A stretch of DNA of 64,000 nt, taken from positions 1 through 64,000 of the forward strand of contig NZ_NIUB01000013.1 of the NCBI RefSeq assembly GCF_002197815.1, written 5' to 3'. Origin of the DNA: Pseudomonas oleovorans subsp. oleovorans (GTDB lineage Bacteria; Pseudomonadota; Gammaproteobacteria; Pseudomonadales; Pseudomonadaceae). Positions 8,694-17,788 of this stretch are shown here, one piece after another. The position numbers and the translations under genes were made by a program. The notes beneath the pieces are model-generated. The model was not told the DNA's origin. It saw only the letters and a list, made by a program, of their open reading frames with translations, and did not search any database. The stretch's first letter is position 1, and each line of letters starts with the position of its first letter.

Positions 8694-9989
8694 TTACAGA
8701 ATGCTCAGCGGGTATTCGACGATCAGGCGGAAGTCGTTCACGTCACCCTGAGCGTTATCGCGGTAGAAGGCGTTACGAATACGGAAGGACAGATCCTTGG
8801 CCGCACCTTCCTGGATCACGTACTTGGCTTCGATGTTCAGTTCGCGCTCGGTGTAGCTATCAGCAGCAGTACCACGGATGTAACGGGTCATGAAGCTCAG
8901 GCCCGGAACGCCGTAGGACGCCATGTTGATGTCGTAGCGAGCTTGCCAGGACTTCTCGTCTTCCTGGTTGAAGTCGGAGTACTGAACCGAGTTGGCCAGC
9001 CAGATGGTGCCACCACCGTCTTCACCATAGCGATAACCCTCGTCGCCAGTAGCGCGCTGGTGAGCCAGGGTGAAGGTATGGGCGCCCAACGAGTAGGCAG
9101 CCGCCAGGCTCCAGATGGTGTTGTCGCGGCTTTCACGGACACCTTGGGTGGTCACGTTACCGTCATCATCGGTTTCAGTGGTGTAGCTCTCTACATAACC
9201 CTTGTCGTACTTAGTTTTGTAGATGTTGAAATCGAGGTTCAGAGCCTGCTCATCGCTGAACGGCATGTTGTAGTTCAGGTTGCCGTAGTACTTACGGTAC
9301 AGGTCGTCAGCATCGGACGCGTGCAGACCACCACTGAAGTTATCAGTGAAGCTGTAGTTGGCGCCTACAATGTTGATTTCTTTCAGGCCGAGGCTGTCGC
9401 GATAGGTCTGAACTTGATCATTCAGCGCAGTGAAGCGACCAGCGCTCAGCTCCAGACCATCGATTTCATTGCTGACCAGATAAGTACCGGTAGCGACTTC
9501 CGGCAGGATGCGACTGTCGTCGGTGGAGAATACGGGGCTGGCAACGAACTGGTTACCGTACTTGAGTACGGTGTCCGAGATACGGAACTTGATGGCGCCG
9601 CCAACTTCGCTCTGGGTGTCATCGCCACGACCGTCGTCAGTCTGAGCGAACTGGCCAGTGCCGTAGCGACCACGACCGCTGTCGATCTTGATGCTGCTCA
9701 GCGAGTGAGCGTCCACGCCGACGCCTACGGTGCCTTGGGTGAAGCCGGACTCGTACAGCAGGCGGATGCCCAGGCCGGTTTCTTCACTGTAGCCAGCCGG
9801 GTTGGCGGAGGTGCTTGCGCCGTTCGGACCGTTACGGAAATCGCGGTTCATGTACAGAACGCGATTGAAGATGTTGAAACTGCTGTCTTCGATAAAGCCG
9901 TTGGACTCGGACTGGCTGGAAGCCACTGCCATTTGGCTGGTGCCCGCGGCTACTGCCAGGGCGATTACGCTCCACTTCATCACTTGCAT
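8694..9989 (-). CDS. oprD: OprD-family outer-membrane porin
   Basis: A 431-residue porin with a Sec signal (MQVMKWSVIALAVAAG, cleaved near AVA-SS) and the OprD-family N-terminal GFIEDSS signature. Internal matches include YESGFTQGTVGVGVDA and SWQARYDINMASYGVPGL, and the C-terminus DFRLIVEYPLSIL ends in a typical strand. These segments match what I remember of P. aeruginosa OprD, and the gene lies at the same place between the thioesterase and HIT genes. OprD forms an 18-strand channel for basic amino acids and carbapenems; specificity here is inferred from position. A ribosome-binding site AAGGAG precedes the ATG. Confidence 0.85.
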   Translation of the reverse strand: MQVMKWSVIALAVAAGTSQMAVASSQSESNGFIEDSSFNIFNRVLYMNRDFRNGPNGASTSANPAGYSEETGLGIRLLYESGFTQGTVGVGVDAHSLSSIKIDSGRGRYGTGQFAQTDDGRGDDTQSEVGGAIKFRISDTVLKYGNQFVASPVFSTDDSRILPEVATGTYLVSNEIDGLELSAGRFTALNDQVQTYRDSLGLKEINIVGANYSFTDNFSGGLHASDADDLYRKYYGNLNYNMPFSDEQALNLDFNIYKTKYDKGYVESYTTETDDDGNVTTQGVRESRDNTIWSLAAAYSLGAHTFTLAHQRATGDEGYRYGEDGGGTIWLANSVQYSDFNQEDEKSWQARYDINMASYGVPGLSFMTRYIRGTAADSYTERELNIEAKYVIQEGAAKDLSFRIRNAFYRDNAQGDVNDFRLIVEYPLSIL

Positions 9990-10643
9990 CGTGATTGCTC
10001 CTTGGGTTTAGAAGAGTTGCGCAGCCCACTGTTTTGTTATATGGGCGGCTCTTTCTTTTTGTGTCGGCGATAACTTATAGCACGCTGCCAAGGTTGGCGA
10101 TAGTTACAGTCTATTCGTTGCGACTTCTGCGGCTCCGTGTCGCATGGAGTTGAGGGAATGTCGCAAATGTGTAGCTCTGCAGCGCGTGCTACGGCTGGCC
10201 AACGTTTTCGCGGTTCTGCTGTGCCGGGTACCGCTGTTATTGATCGACTGCACGGCTTGCCGGGCATTGTGCTGGACATTAGCAAGAGTCGTGCTCAAAA
10301 CCGGATGTGCTCTGTAAAACCTTGTTTTTACGCTGTGCGGGGCCTTATGTCAGGTCAGCGGACTCAAGGGTGGCGCGGGTTTGTCGCGACTGGGTGTGCT
10401 GTCGGCAGTTCGCAGTCAGGGGCCTGTTTCGGGCCTGGCCAGGGCTCGCATGGGGTAACGCCTGGGGGCATGCATTACGAGAAGAAACATCATGTTGCAC
10501 GGCTGTGGTGCGTCTTAGTATTGAGTGCCTGGCGCTGGTGCAGGGGCTGCGGATGAATTGTCCGATGGGCCCGCGTATGCTGCGCGCCATCGCGTGGCTC
10601 AGGCACTACGCTTGAGTGATCTGTTCAAAGGAGAAGAATCGCC
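9990..10643. other. Long intergenic region upstream of oprD and the HIT gene
   Basis: About 650 bp between two divergent genes. It is somewhat AT-richer near the oprD start. Short reading frames cross it, but none has a convincing ribosome-binding site, codon pattern or recognisable product. It should contain the promoters and 5' leaders of both genes, yet I could not assign -35/-10 boxes with confidence, and I see no clear hairpin with a T-run. Confidence 0.5.
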
Positions 10644-11075
10644 ATGTTCGCTCTGGATTCACGTCTTCAGCAGGATTGCCTGTTGGTCGGGGACTTTGCA
10701 TTGAGTCGTCTGCTGTTGATGAACGATGCCCACTACCCCTGGTTTATCCTCGTTCCGCGTCGTGAGGAAGTGAGCGAGCTGTTCCAGCTCGATGCGGCTG
10801 ATCAGCGTCAGCTGTGGCAGGAAACCACGCTGCTGGCCGAAACCCTCAAGGATACTTTTGCCGCCGACAAGATGAATGTCGCCACGCTTGGCAATGTGGT
10901 GAGTCAGCTGCATATGCATGTGATCGTGCGTCGGCGCGATGACATTGCCTGGCCCGCGCCGGTCTGGGGGCGGCATCCGGCGCAGCCTTACGAGGCGAGT
11001 CAGGTCGAGCAGATCATCGCCAGGTTGCGGCTGGTGCTGACCAGGGATTTTCAGTTTGCCGGAGAGCCTGCATGA
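10644..11075 (+). CDS. HIT-family protein (histidine-triad nucleotide hydrolase/transferase family)
   Basis: A 143-residue HIT-fold protein. The [16 protein letters not shown] segment and the C-terminal [11 protein letters not shown] motif are typical of the family. The triad reads Q-L-H-M-H-V-I, so the first His is Gln while the two following His remain, including the catalytic one. Members hydrolyse nucleoside phosphoramidates or dinucleotides; this subfamily's substrate is not known to me. A ribosome-binding site AAAGGAGAAG lies just upstream. The stop overlaps the slyX start (ATGA), so the two genes are translationally coupled. Confidence 0.85.
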   Translation: MFALDSRLQQDCLLVGDFALSRLLLMNDAHYPWFILVPRREEVSELFQLDAADQRQLWQETTLLAETLKDTFAADKMNVATLGNVVSQLHMHVIVRRRDDIAWPAPVWGRHPAQPYEASQVEQIIARLRLVLTRDFQFAGEPA

Positions 11076-11278
11076 GCCTTGAGTCGCGGATCATGGAGCT
11101 GGAAAGCCGCCTGGCATTTCAGGATGACACCATTCAGGCGCTCAGCGATGAGCTGGTCGAACAGAACAGGCGTATCGAGCGGATGCAGTTGCAATTGACG
11201 GTTCTGGCGCGGCGCCAGGAGGAGTTGAGCGGTCAGGCGGGTATTGCCGAAGACGAAGCGCCGCCACCTCATTACTGA
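11072..11278 (+). CDS. slyX: SlyX-family protein
   Basis: A 68-residue protein predicted to be mostly coiled coil, with a heptad-like first 50 residues ([19 protein letters not shown]) and an acidic, Pro-rich tail ending APPPHY, typical of SlyX. Its function is unknown in the family; it was named for its position near slyD in enterobacteria. It overlaps the HIT gene by 4 bp and is followed by an intrinsic terminator, so HIT-slyX is a two-gene operon. Confidence 0.9.
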   Translation: MSLESRIMELESRLAFQDDTIQALSDELVEQNRRIERMQLQLTVLARRQEELSGQAGIAEDEAPPPHY

Positions 11279-11364
11279 TATGAAAAAACCCGGTTTCCCC
11301 CGGCCGCTGGGGAAATCTGTTGAAAGACTCCCCGATGGCCAGCTGTTACGGGCTCTAGAAGCAA

Positions 11365-11409
11365 AAATCCCCAGCGGAGGTATTTTCTGCTGGGGATTTC
11401 TGTTTTTTG
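11365..11409 (+). terminator. Intrinsic terminator of the HIT-slyX operon
   Basis: An 11-bp stem AAATCCCCAGC (11365-11375) / GCTGGGGATTT (11389-11399) with a 13-nt loop is followed by CTGTTTTTT. It lies 87 bp after the slyX stop. Confidence 0.85.
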
Positions 11410-11493
11410 GCTTTCAGATCATGGCGTTAGCAATCTGCATCAACAGATTAAACCAACACCTTGCGGTTTCCCGGGCTTTTCTTTGCGTACCGC

Positions 11494-12132
11494 TCAGCGC
11501 CGCGAAGGGGCTGCTGCGATCACGTCTTCAGCCTGCAGACCTTTATCGCGCTGCATGACCGAGAACTCCACGCGTTGGCCTTCGACCAAGACTCGGTGGC
11601 CCTCGCCACGAATGGCGCGAAAGTGAACGAAGATATCGTCACCCGAGTCGCGGGAAATGAAGCCGAAGCCCTTGGAGGTATTGAACCACTTGACCGTACC
11701 GGTCTCGCGATTATCCTGGGTAACGCTGGTGCTGGCGCTAGCTTGTGGTGCGGCCGGGCGTTGCTCTGCGCTACGCGGCTGCCTGCTCAGTTGTGCTGCA
11801 AGGCTCAGCGCCACGGCGATAACCAGGGTCAGCAGCGGCAGCCAGATGGCGGGCTGGCTGCCGATGCTGGGCAGCGGGGCAAGCAGGATCAAGCTCTGTA
11901 CCACGGCAGCCAATATCAATAGAGCCGAGGACAGCCCCAGTAGTTGTTGGCGCGCGGTGGGGAGCGTCTGTTGCTGCGATGCGGCAAGCAGGTTGAACAG
12001 GCCGATCAGGGCCAGATAGATGGCATCCGGCGTGGTAAGAAAGGAAGTGGACAAACCGGGTACGGCAGACAGCAGTAGGGCGGCGAACCCTGTCACGAGA
12101 TGGGCAATCTTCAACATCTTTGATGAACTCAC
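11494..12132 (-). CDS. Membrane-anchored cold-shock-domain protein
   Basis: A 212-residue protein joining an N-terminal membrane region to a C-terminal cold-shock domain. There are about four hydrophobic segments (near residues 8-28, 35-52, 65-86 and 92-112). The cold-shock domain (about residues 143-208) contains [15 protein letters not shown] (RNP1) and DIFVHF (RNP2). A low-complexity linker rich in Ala, Gln and Ser separates the parts. The domain should bind single-stranded RNA or DNA at the inner face of the membrane. The start is taken as GTG at 12132; an ATG at 12117 is an alternative. It corresponds in position to the cold-shock gene before dps in P. aeruginosa. Confidence 0.85.
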   Translation of the reverse strand: MSSSKMLKIAHLVTGFAALLLSAVPGLSTSFLTTPDAIYLALIGLFNLLAASQQQTLPTARQQLLGLSSALLILAAVVQSLILLAPLPSIGSQPAIWLPLLTLVIAVALSLAAQLSRQPRSAEQRPAAPQASASTSVTQDNRETGTVKWFNTSKGFGFISRDSGDDIFVHFRAIRGEGHRVLVEGQRVEFSVMQRDKGLQAEDVIAAAPSRR

Positions 12133-12287
12133 TGATCGAATGATGACTCACGGTGCTGCGGAGAGAGCGCACGTTGCTAACGGCCAGTTGAACGGCCGTG
12201 GCGCGCCTGTAATCAAGGTTGGTGGCGCCGCAGGATGGTAACGCGGCGCGCGAGGCTATTTAACAGCAAAGCCGAGGGCTTCTCAAA

Positions 12288-13355
12288 TCAAGCGCTTAGC
12301 ATCGTTTCGCTGGTAGTGGGGTGGACCTGGTTGCGTCCGGCGCGTTTGGCTTGATAGAGGGCGTCATCGGCGCGGGTGAGCAGCGATTCGAATGTGTCGC
12401 CTTCGGCGGCCATGGCGCAGCCGAAGGACGCAGTTATGCTGTCCAGAAACTGGTCTGTGCGCCTTACCTTGATCCTCAGTGATTGGATCTTGTGGCGCAG
12501 TTGTTCGGCGAAATCGAGGACTTCGTTGAGGTTGGCGCAGTTGCGTAGTACCACGCAGAACTCTTCGCCGCCGTAGCGCGCCGCGAAGGCCTCCGGTGGC
12601 AATAGGTCGCGCAGAAGCTGGCCGACGTGTTGCAGCACGCGGTCACCAAGAGGATGTCCGTACTGGTCGTTGAACTGTTTGAAGTGGTCGATATCCAGAA
12701 TTACCAGTGCCAGGCCCTGGTACGACTCGTTCAGGGCGCGTTCCAGCAAACGGGTAAACGCATGGCGGTTGAATACGCGGGTCAGGCTGTCGAGCGTTGC
12801 CGCGAGGTGCGCGCGCTCCAGTTGGCTACGCAGATGGGTTATTTCCTGCTGTGCGGCGCGCAGGCGATAGAGGAATTTTTCCTGCTGGTCGTGCATCAGT
12901 TGCGTGCTTTCCTGCAGCTCGCTGAGCACGCCCGGCAGATCGTCGATGATCGGCTCCTGCAGGGCGCTGAGACCCTGGCTCAGGCTCTGCTGGTAGTGCT
13001 GGCTACCGATCACGCTGCTGGAGACGTCGCCTTCGATATCGTCGACCAGCTCGATGACTTGTTGCTGGCCGGCGCGTGCTTCTTCCAGTTCGCCGCGGAT
13101 GATGTAGTCGCGAAACAGGCGGCTGGCGGTTTCCGGGGGGAATACGTCGAAGTCCTCGACCACCTTGTCCAGGCGTCGGTTGAGTTCGGGTTCGCTGCCT
13201 CTGCTGTAGGTGTACCAGAGTGCATAGTGCACCGGGTTGGGCGGTATGGCGTGGCGCATCATCAGCGGCACCGCTTGTTTCAGTAGTTCCGCCGCCTCGC
13301 GGGTTTCTTCCGGGTAGAGGGTGATGATGCTGGGCGGTTTGTTTGCTTGACTCAT
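12288..13355 (-). CDS. GGDEF-domain diguanylate cyclase
   Basis: A 355-residue cytoplasmic protein. The N-terminal ~180 residues are helical with no transmembrane segment and probably form a sensory or dimerisation region ending in a coiled coil. The GGDEF domain spans about residues 190-345 and carries an intact catalytic YGGEEF (about 263), so it should make cyclic di-GMP. The inhibitory I-site (RxxD five residues before the motif) is replaced by PPEA, so product inhibition is probably absent. It sits between the cold-shock gene and dps, which as I recall are adjacent in P. aeruginosa, so it may be an insertion in this lineage. Confidence 0.88.
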   Translation of the reverse strand: MSQANKPPSIITLYPEETREAAELLKQAVPLMMRHAIPPNPVHYALWYTYSRGSEPELNRRLDKVVEDFDVFPPETASRLFRDYIIRGELEEARAGQQQVIELVDDIEGDVSSSVIGSQHYQQSLSQGLSALQEPIIDDLPGVLSELQESTQLMHDQQEKFLYRLRAAQQEITHLRSQLERAHLAATLDSLTRVFNRHAFTRLLERALNESYQGLALVILDIDHFKQFNDQYGHPLGDRVLQHVGQLLRDLLPPEAFAARYGGEEFCVVLRNCANLNEVLDFAEQLRHKIQSLRIKVRRTDQFLDSITASFGCAMAAEGDTFESLLTRADDALYQAKRAGRNQVHPTTSETMLSA

Positions 13356-13415
13356 TGCGGCAGGAACTCGCTGGCTAATGGCCAGAGCATAGATCAGGGG
13401 ATAACTATGTGCCTA

Positions 13416-13661
13416 ATGAAAAGGCCCGGATGAGCGTAATGCTGTTCACATAAGAAATGGTCGGACGCGATGAGTCCCCTCTCCCCTTTGGGGAGAGGGT
13501 TAGGGCGGGCCGCGTTCGGAGAGGGGAAAACTGGCAGGTTTGCGGTGTTTTCAGCCCTCTCCCCCAGCCCCTCTCCACTAGGCGTGCCCCCAATAAATGG
13601 GAGAGGGGAGCCAAACGTGTGCAACCTTAAGTGAACAGCATTCCCGGATAACCGGGCCTTG
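13416..13661 (-). terminator. Terminator of dps, split by MITE-like element 1
   Basis: On the minus strand, downstream of dps, AAGGCCCGG (complement of 13652-13660) and CCGGGCCTTTTCATT (complement of 13416-13429) form the two arms of a terminator. Removing the element and one 9-bp repeat restores AAGGCCCGG-TTAT-CCGGGCCTTTT, a compact GC-rich hairpin with a T-run. In the present sequence the arms are more than 200 bp apart, with the element in between. Confidence 0.7.
13434..13642. mobile_element. MITE-like element 1, inserted in the dps terminator
   Basis: A 209-bp non-coding element. The ends are inverted repeats: AATGCTGTTCACATAAG (13438-13454) and CTTAAGTGAACAGCATT (13626-13642), identical at 16 of 17 positions; the left end carries four extra bases GCGT. 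Flanking direct repeats are CCCGGATGA (13425-13433) and CCCGGATAA (13643-13651), 8 of 9 identical. The interior holds further inverted CCCTCTCCCC/GGGGAGAGGG blocks that would fold into a long hairpin. No transposase is present. Its ends closely resemble those of the element at 39160-39317. Confidence 0.8.
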
Positions 13662-13664
13662 GGG

Positions 13665-14135
13665 TCAGGCTGCGAGCAGGCTGCGCAGCATCCAGGCGGT
13701 TTTCTCGTGTACCTGCATGCGTTGGGTCAGCAGATCAGCCGTCGGTTCGTCACTGACCTTGTCGAGCAGCGGGAAGATATCGCGAGCAGTGCGCACCACG
13801 GCTTCCTGGCCCTGAACCAGCTGTTTGATCATGTCTTCTGCCGTGGGCACGCCTTCTTCTTCCTTGATCGACGACAGGCGAGCGTACGCGGCGTAGGTGC
13901 CCGGTGCCGGGAAGCCCAGAGCACGAATACGTTCGGCAATGGCGTCGACGGCCAGGGCCAGTTCGGTGTACTGCCCTTCGAACATCAGGTGCAGGGTGTT
14001 GAACATCGGGCCGGTGACGTTCCAGTGGAAGTTGTGGGTCTTCAGATACAGCGTGTAGGTGTCGGCAAGCAGGCGCGAAAGGCCTTCGGCAATGGCGGCG
14101 CGATCCTGTTCGGCGATTCCGATATTGATTTCCAT
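13665..14135 (-). CDS. dps: Dps-family DNA-binding ferritin-like protein
   Basis: A 156-residue Dps homologue. The ferroxidase-centre pattern is present: HNFHWNVTG (about residues 34-42), then H..FE..Y.EL..A.D.IAERIR..G. Dps dodecamers store iron, consume peroxide and protect DNA in starvation. Length is typical. The ribosome-binding site GAAAGGAGAAAT precedes the ATG. It corresponds in position to PA0962, upstream of aspS. Its terminator has been split by a small mobile element. Confidence 0.92.
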   Translation of the reverse strand: MEINIGIAEQDRAAIAEGLSRLLADTYTLYLKTHNFHWNVTGPMFNTLHLMFEGQYTELALAVDAIAERIRALGFPAPGTYAAYARLSSIKEEEGVPTAEDMIKQLVQGQEAVVRTARDIFPLLDKVSDEPTADLLTQRMQVHEKTAWMLRSLLAA

Positions 14136-14300
14136 GATTTCTCCTTTCAGTTGGTCTGGGCGTGGCCCGCATGATGAGTGAAGGCTAACACGCGGGCTGC
14201 CAGGATGAACCTGGCTTATATCAATGAATACGATGTTTGGATGTTGTCGATAACGAACGGTTCATTTTCAATGGGTCGCATCCGCTCGTCGAAGCAGCGC

Positions 14301-14735
14301 TCAGCGATGAGCCAGGGTTGGCTGCTGTTGCAAGGTTCGGTTGAACACCTCTACCCAGTGGGCGCTGCACAGTTGCCGGATCTGTCCGCTGTCAGGCTTA
14401 TGATCGCTACCTTCCAGGGCCTGATCCAGCAAGGTGCGTAACCGGTCGAGGCTAAGCAGCAGGATATCGCCCAGCAGGCTGTCGAAGGTCATGGCGCCGC
14501 AACGCAGGGCGTCGAGTACGTCCTCGATGGCTTGTGGTGGCGGCATCTGTGTGTTGAGCTCGACGTAACCCAAGTTGCCTTTGAGCGTATGGATCAGGCG
14601 AAACAGCTCGCGCAGTCTTTCCGCGCTTTTGGGCGCTCGTTCAAACTCGATCAGCAGTGGTTCGCAGCGTGGTAGCTGCTCGGCGGCTTCGAGGCGAAAG
14701 TCTTCCAGCAGGTCGCTGGGCAGGTTGCTGCGCAT
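14301..14735 (-). CDS. Hpt-domain phosphotransfer protein
   Basis: A 144-residue single-domain histidine phosphotransferase. The signature RLIHTLKGNLGYV (about residues 46-58) carries the phospho-accepting His49, as in the P1 domain of CheA. A second helical part ends the protein. It should relay phosphate between a histidine kinase and a response regulator; no partner lies nearby. I chose the ATG at 14735, giving MRSNLPSDLL, because AGGAGAAC precedes it; an upstream in-frame Met would add nine residues. Confidence 0.8.
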   Translation of the reverse strand: MRSNLPSDLLEDFRLEAAEQLPRCEPLLIEFERAPKSAERLRELFRLIHTLKGNLGYVELNTQMPPPQAIEDVLDALRCGAMTFDSLLGDILLLSLDRLRTLLDQALEGSDHKPDSGQIRQLCSAHWVEVFNRTLQQQPTLAHR

Positions 14736-14812
14736 GGTCGTTCTCCTGGCGGGAGGCTTCATCGATTATAGAAGCCATCTGCCGGGCGGCTGCGTCATGG
14801 CGATTTACGCTA

Positions 14813-14818
14813 TATAAT
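14813..14818 (+). promoter_or_regulatory. -10 element of the aspS promoter
   Basis: A perfect sigma70 -10 hexamer TATAAT lies about 115 bp before the aspS start, with a weak -35 candidate TGCGTC 16 bp upstream. Assigned by position only. Confidence 0.5.
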
Positions 14819-14933
14819 CCCGCTCTTTATCGGCGTGCGACGTACAGTTGGACGTTTGCTGCGGTGTGGCTCCTGCCCAGGGCGCTGGGGGCTGCCTGAC
14901 CTATCCAAGACCTTAGAGAAGCGAAACACGATC

Positions 14934-16709
14934 ATGATGCGCAGCCACTATTGCGGCCAGTTGAACGAGAGCCTGGATGGCCAGGAAATCACCCTTTGCG
15001 GCTGGGTACACCGTCGCCGTGACCATGGCGGGGTGATCTTCCTCGATATCCGTGATCGTGAAGGCCTGGCTCAGGTGGTGTTCGATCCTGATCGTGCCGA
15101 GACCTTCGCCAAGGCCGACCGCGTGCGCAGTGAGTATGTGGTCAAGATCACCGGCAAGGTGCGTCTGCGTCCAGCCGGTGCGGTCAACCCGAACATGGCC
15201 AGCGGCGCCATCGAGGTGCTGGGCTACGAGCTGGAAGTTTTGAACGAGGCGGAAACCCCACCGTTCCCGCTCAACGAATACAGTGACGTTGGCGAGGAAA
15301 CCCGTCTGCGCTACCGCTTCATCGACCTGCGTCGCCCGGAAATGGCCGAGAAGCTCAAGCTGCGCTCGCGCATCACTTCGAGCATCCGTCGCTACCTCGA
15401 CGACAACGGCTTCCTTGACGTCGAAACGCCGATCCTGACCCGCGCTACTCCTGAAGGTGCGCGCGACTACCTGGTGCCGAGCCGCACCCACGCTGGCAGC
15501 TTCTTCGCCCTGCCGCAGTCGCCGCAGTTGTTCAAGCAACTGCTGATGGTCGCCGGCTTCGACCGCTACTATCAGATCGCCAAGTGCTTCCGCGACGAAG
15601 ACCTGCGCGCCGACCGCCAGCCGGAATTTACCCAGATCGACATCGAGACCAGCTTCCTCGATGAAAAAGACATCATGAGCATCACCGAGACCATGGTGCG
15701 CAACCTGTTCAAGGAAGTGCTGGACGTCGAGTTCGGTGAGCTGCCGCACATGACCCTGGCCGAAGCCATGCGCCGCTTTGGCTCGGACAAGCCGGACCTG
15801 CGCATTCCGCTGGAGCTGGTGGATGTGGAGGATCAGCTCAAGGACGTCGAATTCAAGGTTTTCGCCGGGCCGGCCAACGACCCGAAATGTCGTGTGACCG
15901 CGCTGCGCGTACCGGGTGGGGCGAGCATGCCGCGCAAGCAGATCGACGACTACACCAAGTTCGTCGGCATCTACGGCGCCAAGGGCCTGGCCTATATCAA
16001 GGTCAACGAGCGTGCGGCCGGCGTTGACGGTCTGCAGTCGCCGATCGTCAAGAACATCCCGCTGGACAACATCAACGTCATCCTCGACCGCGTTGGCGCT
16101 GTCGACGGCGATATCGTGTTCTTCGGTGCCGACAAGGCCAAGATCGTCAGCGAAGCCCTGGGCGCGCTGCGCATCAAGCTGGGTCATGACCTCAACCTGC
16201 TGACTTGCGAGTGGGCGCCGCTGTGGGTCGTCGACTTCCCGATGTTCGAGGAAAACGACGACGGTAGCCTGACCGCCATGCACCACCCGTTCACCGCGCC
16301 GAGCTGCAGCCCTGAAGAGCTGGAGGCCAATCCGGCTGCCGCGCTGTCGCGTGCCTACGACATGGTGCTCAACGGCACCGAGCTGGGTGGCGGTTCGATC
16401 CGTATCCACGACAAGGCCATGCAGCAGACCGTGTTCCGTGTGCTTGGCATCAGCGAAGAGGAGCAGCAGGAGAAGTTCGGCTTCCTGCTCGATGCACTCA
16501 AGTACGGTGCGCCGCCCCATGGTGGTTTGGCCTTCGGTCTGGATCGTCTGGTGATGCTGATGACCGGCGCACAGTCGATCCGCGAAGTGATTGCCTTCCC
16601 GAAAACCCAGAGTGCGGCCTGCGTCATGACTCAGGCGCCGGGTATTGTCGACAACAAGTCGCTGCGCGAGCTGCACATTCGCCTGCGCGAGCAACCCAAG
16701 GCTGAATAA
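14934..16709 (+). CDS. aspS: Aspartyl-tRNA synthetase (probably the non-discriminating Asp/Asn type)
   Basis: 591 residues, full-length bacterial AspRS. An N-terminal OB-fold anticodon-binding domain opens with [13 protein letters not shown]. The class II catalytic core has motif 2 ([19 protein letters not shown]), a large GAD insertion near the middle and motif 3 ([13 protein letters not shown]). It charges tRNA-Asp; in Pseudomonas the enzyme also mischarges tRNA-Asn for the amidotransferase route (family knowledge). I chose the first ATG of the ATGATG pair at 14934, matching family length. A terminator follows 8 bp after the stop. Confidence 0.96.
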   Translation: MMRSHYCGQLNESLDGQEITLCGWVHRRRDHGGVIFLDIRDREGLAQVVFDPDRAETFAKADRVRSEYVVKITGKVRLRPAGAVNPNMASGAIEVLGYELEVLNEAETPPFPLNEYSDVGEETRLRYRFIDLRRPEMAEKLKLRSRITSSIRRYLDDNGFLDVETPILTRATPEGARDYLVPSRTHAGSFFALPQSPQLFKQLLMVAGFDRYYQIAKCFRDEDLRADRQPEFTQIDIETSFLDEKDIMSITETMVRNLFKEVLDVEFGELPHMTLAEAMRRFGSDKPDLRIPLELVDVEDQLKDVEFKVFAGPANDPKCRVTALRVPGGASMPRKQIDDYTKFVGIYGAKGLAYIKVNERAAGVDGLQSPIVKNIPLDNINVILDRVGAVDGDIVFFGADKAKIVSEALGALRIKLGHDLNLLTCEWAPLWVVDFPMFEENDDGSLTAMHHPFTAPSCSPEELEANPAAALSRAYDMVLNGTELGGGSIRIHDKAMQQTVFRVLGISEEEQQEKFGFLLDALKYGAPPHGGLAFGLDRLVMLMTGAQSIREVIAFPKTQSAACVMTQAPGIVDNKSLRELHIRLREQPKAE

Positions 16710-16717
16710 GCCTGTCA

Positions 16718-16747
16718 AAGAAGCCTGGAGATTCCAGGCTTCTTCGT
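16718..16747 (+). terminator. Intrinsic terminator of aspS
   Basis: Stem AAGAAGCCTGGA / TCCAGGCTTCTT with a short loop, starting 8 bp after the aspS stop and ending in a T-rich stretch. Confidence 0.85.
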
Positions 16748-16813
16748 TATGGGGTGGAGAGACTCAAACTCTTACGCCCCGGTAATCGTGAAACCTTATA
16801 GATGGAGTGAGTT

Positions 16814-17563
16814 ATGGCTGGTCATTCCAAATGGGCCAATATCAAGCACCGCAAGGGGCGTCAGGACGCCAAACGGGGCAAGATCTTCACCAAGCTGATT
16901 CGTGAGCTGACGGTCGCCGCCAAGCACGGCGGCCCGATTCCGGCGGATAACCCGCGTCTGCGCCTGGCCGTGGACAAGGCGCTGACCAATAACATGTCGC
17001 GTGACGTGATCGACCGCGCCATCGCCCGCGGCGCCGGCAACAACGAAGCCGACAACGTCGTCGAGTTCAGCTACGAGGGCTACGCACCCAGCGGTGTGGC
17101 GATCATCGTCGAAGTGATGACCGACAACCGTAACCGTACCGCTGCCGAAGTGCGCCATGCCTTCACCAAGTGTGGTGGCAACCTGGGCACTGACGGTTCG
17201 GTGGCCTACATGTTCGAGCGCAAGGGCCAGATCAGCTTCGCGCCGGGTGTCGATGAGGACGCGCTGATGGAAGCCGCCCTGGAAGCCGGTGCCGATGATG
17301 TAGAGATGGGGGAGGATGGCTCGGCCCTGGTGTGGACCAGCTTCACTGAATTTCATGCCGTCAACGAGGCGCTGAGTGCGGCCGGATTCAAGGGCGAGGA
17401 AGCGGAAATCGCGATGATCCCTTCGATCAATGCGCCGATTGCCGATCTGGAAACCGCGCAGAAGGTCTTCAAGCTGATCGACATGCTCGAAGACCTGGAT
17501 GACGTGCAGAACGTCTACCACAACGCCGAAGTCGCTGAAGAGATCATGGAGCAGCTCGGCTGA
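16814..17563 (+). CDS. YebC/PmpR-family protein
   Basis: A 249-residue YebC-family protein opening with the invariant [23 protein letters not shown]. The three-domain YebC fold and acidic C-terminal half are intact. In P. aeruginosa the homologue PmpR was described as a repressor of the pqsR quorum-sensing gene; more recent work ties YebC proteins to ribosome stalling at proline runs. The gene lies between aspS and ruvC, as in P. aeruginosa. Confidence 0.93.
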   Translation: MAGHSKWANIKHRKGRQDAKRGKIFTKLIRELTVAAKHGGPIPADNPRLRLAVDKALTNNMSRDVIDRAIARGAGNNEADNVVEFSYEGYAPSGVAIIVEVMTDNRNRTAAEVRHAFTKCGGNLGTDGSVAYMFERKGQISFAPGVDEDALMEAALEAGADDVEMGEDGSALVWTSFTEFHAVNEALSAAGFKGEEAEIAMIPSINAPIADLETAQKVFKLIDMLEDLDDVQNVYHNAEVAEEIMEQLG

Positions 17564-17579
17564 AGCTGTAGCCCGGATG

Positions 17580-17661
17580 TGTAGGGTGAGTGTAGGGTGA
17601 GTAGGGTGGAGTCCGTGTGTGTCCGCTATGGGTAAGCGGCCCTGGTGGGCTGAAGCCCACC
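17580..17661. repeat. Short tandem repeat followed by a palindromic GGTGGGC...GCCCACC unit
   Basis: Bases 17580-17608 hold 2.6 copies of the 11-mer TGTAGGGTGAG. Further on, GGTGGGC (17644-17650) and GCCCACC (17655-17661) form a 7-bp hairpin with a TGAA loop, like REP-type units common in pseudomonads. They lie between the yebC-type gene and ruvC, and no gene is evident in this interval. Confidence 0.65.
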
Positions 17662-17788
17662 CTACGCTCCCCCTGCGTCTGCCCAGCGCCCCTTCTGCGG
17701 TTTTCTCTGGTTCCTCAGGTGCGTCACGAGTGACGGCGCATGAGGACGCCCGTATACTCGCCAACTGGATAAATAGACAGTTGCCGAC

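Noticed and set aside
9990..10643. Small frames in the oprD-HIT interval
   Set aside because: No convincing start signals, no recognisable products and no conserved motif; I could not support a gene or a named sRNA.
13394..13624. Short Pro/Gly-rich frames across 13394-13624
   Set aside because: They lie within the MITE-like element and its hairpin arms; composition reflects the CCCTCTCCCC repeats.
14913..16718. A 601-residue minus-strand frame opposite aspS
   Set aside because: Typical of high-GC genes with strong third-position bias. aspS on the plus strand has clear class II motifs, and the antisense product matches no family I know.
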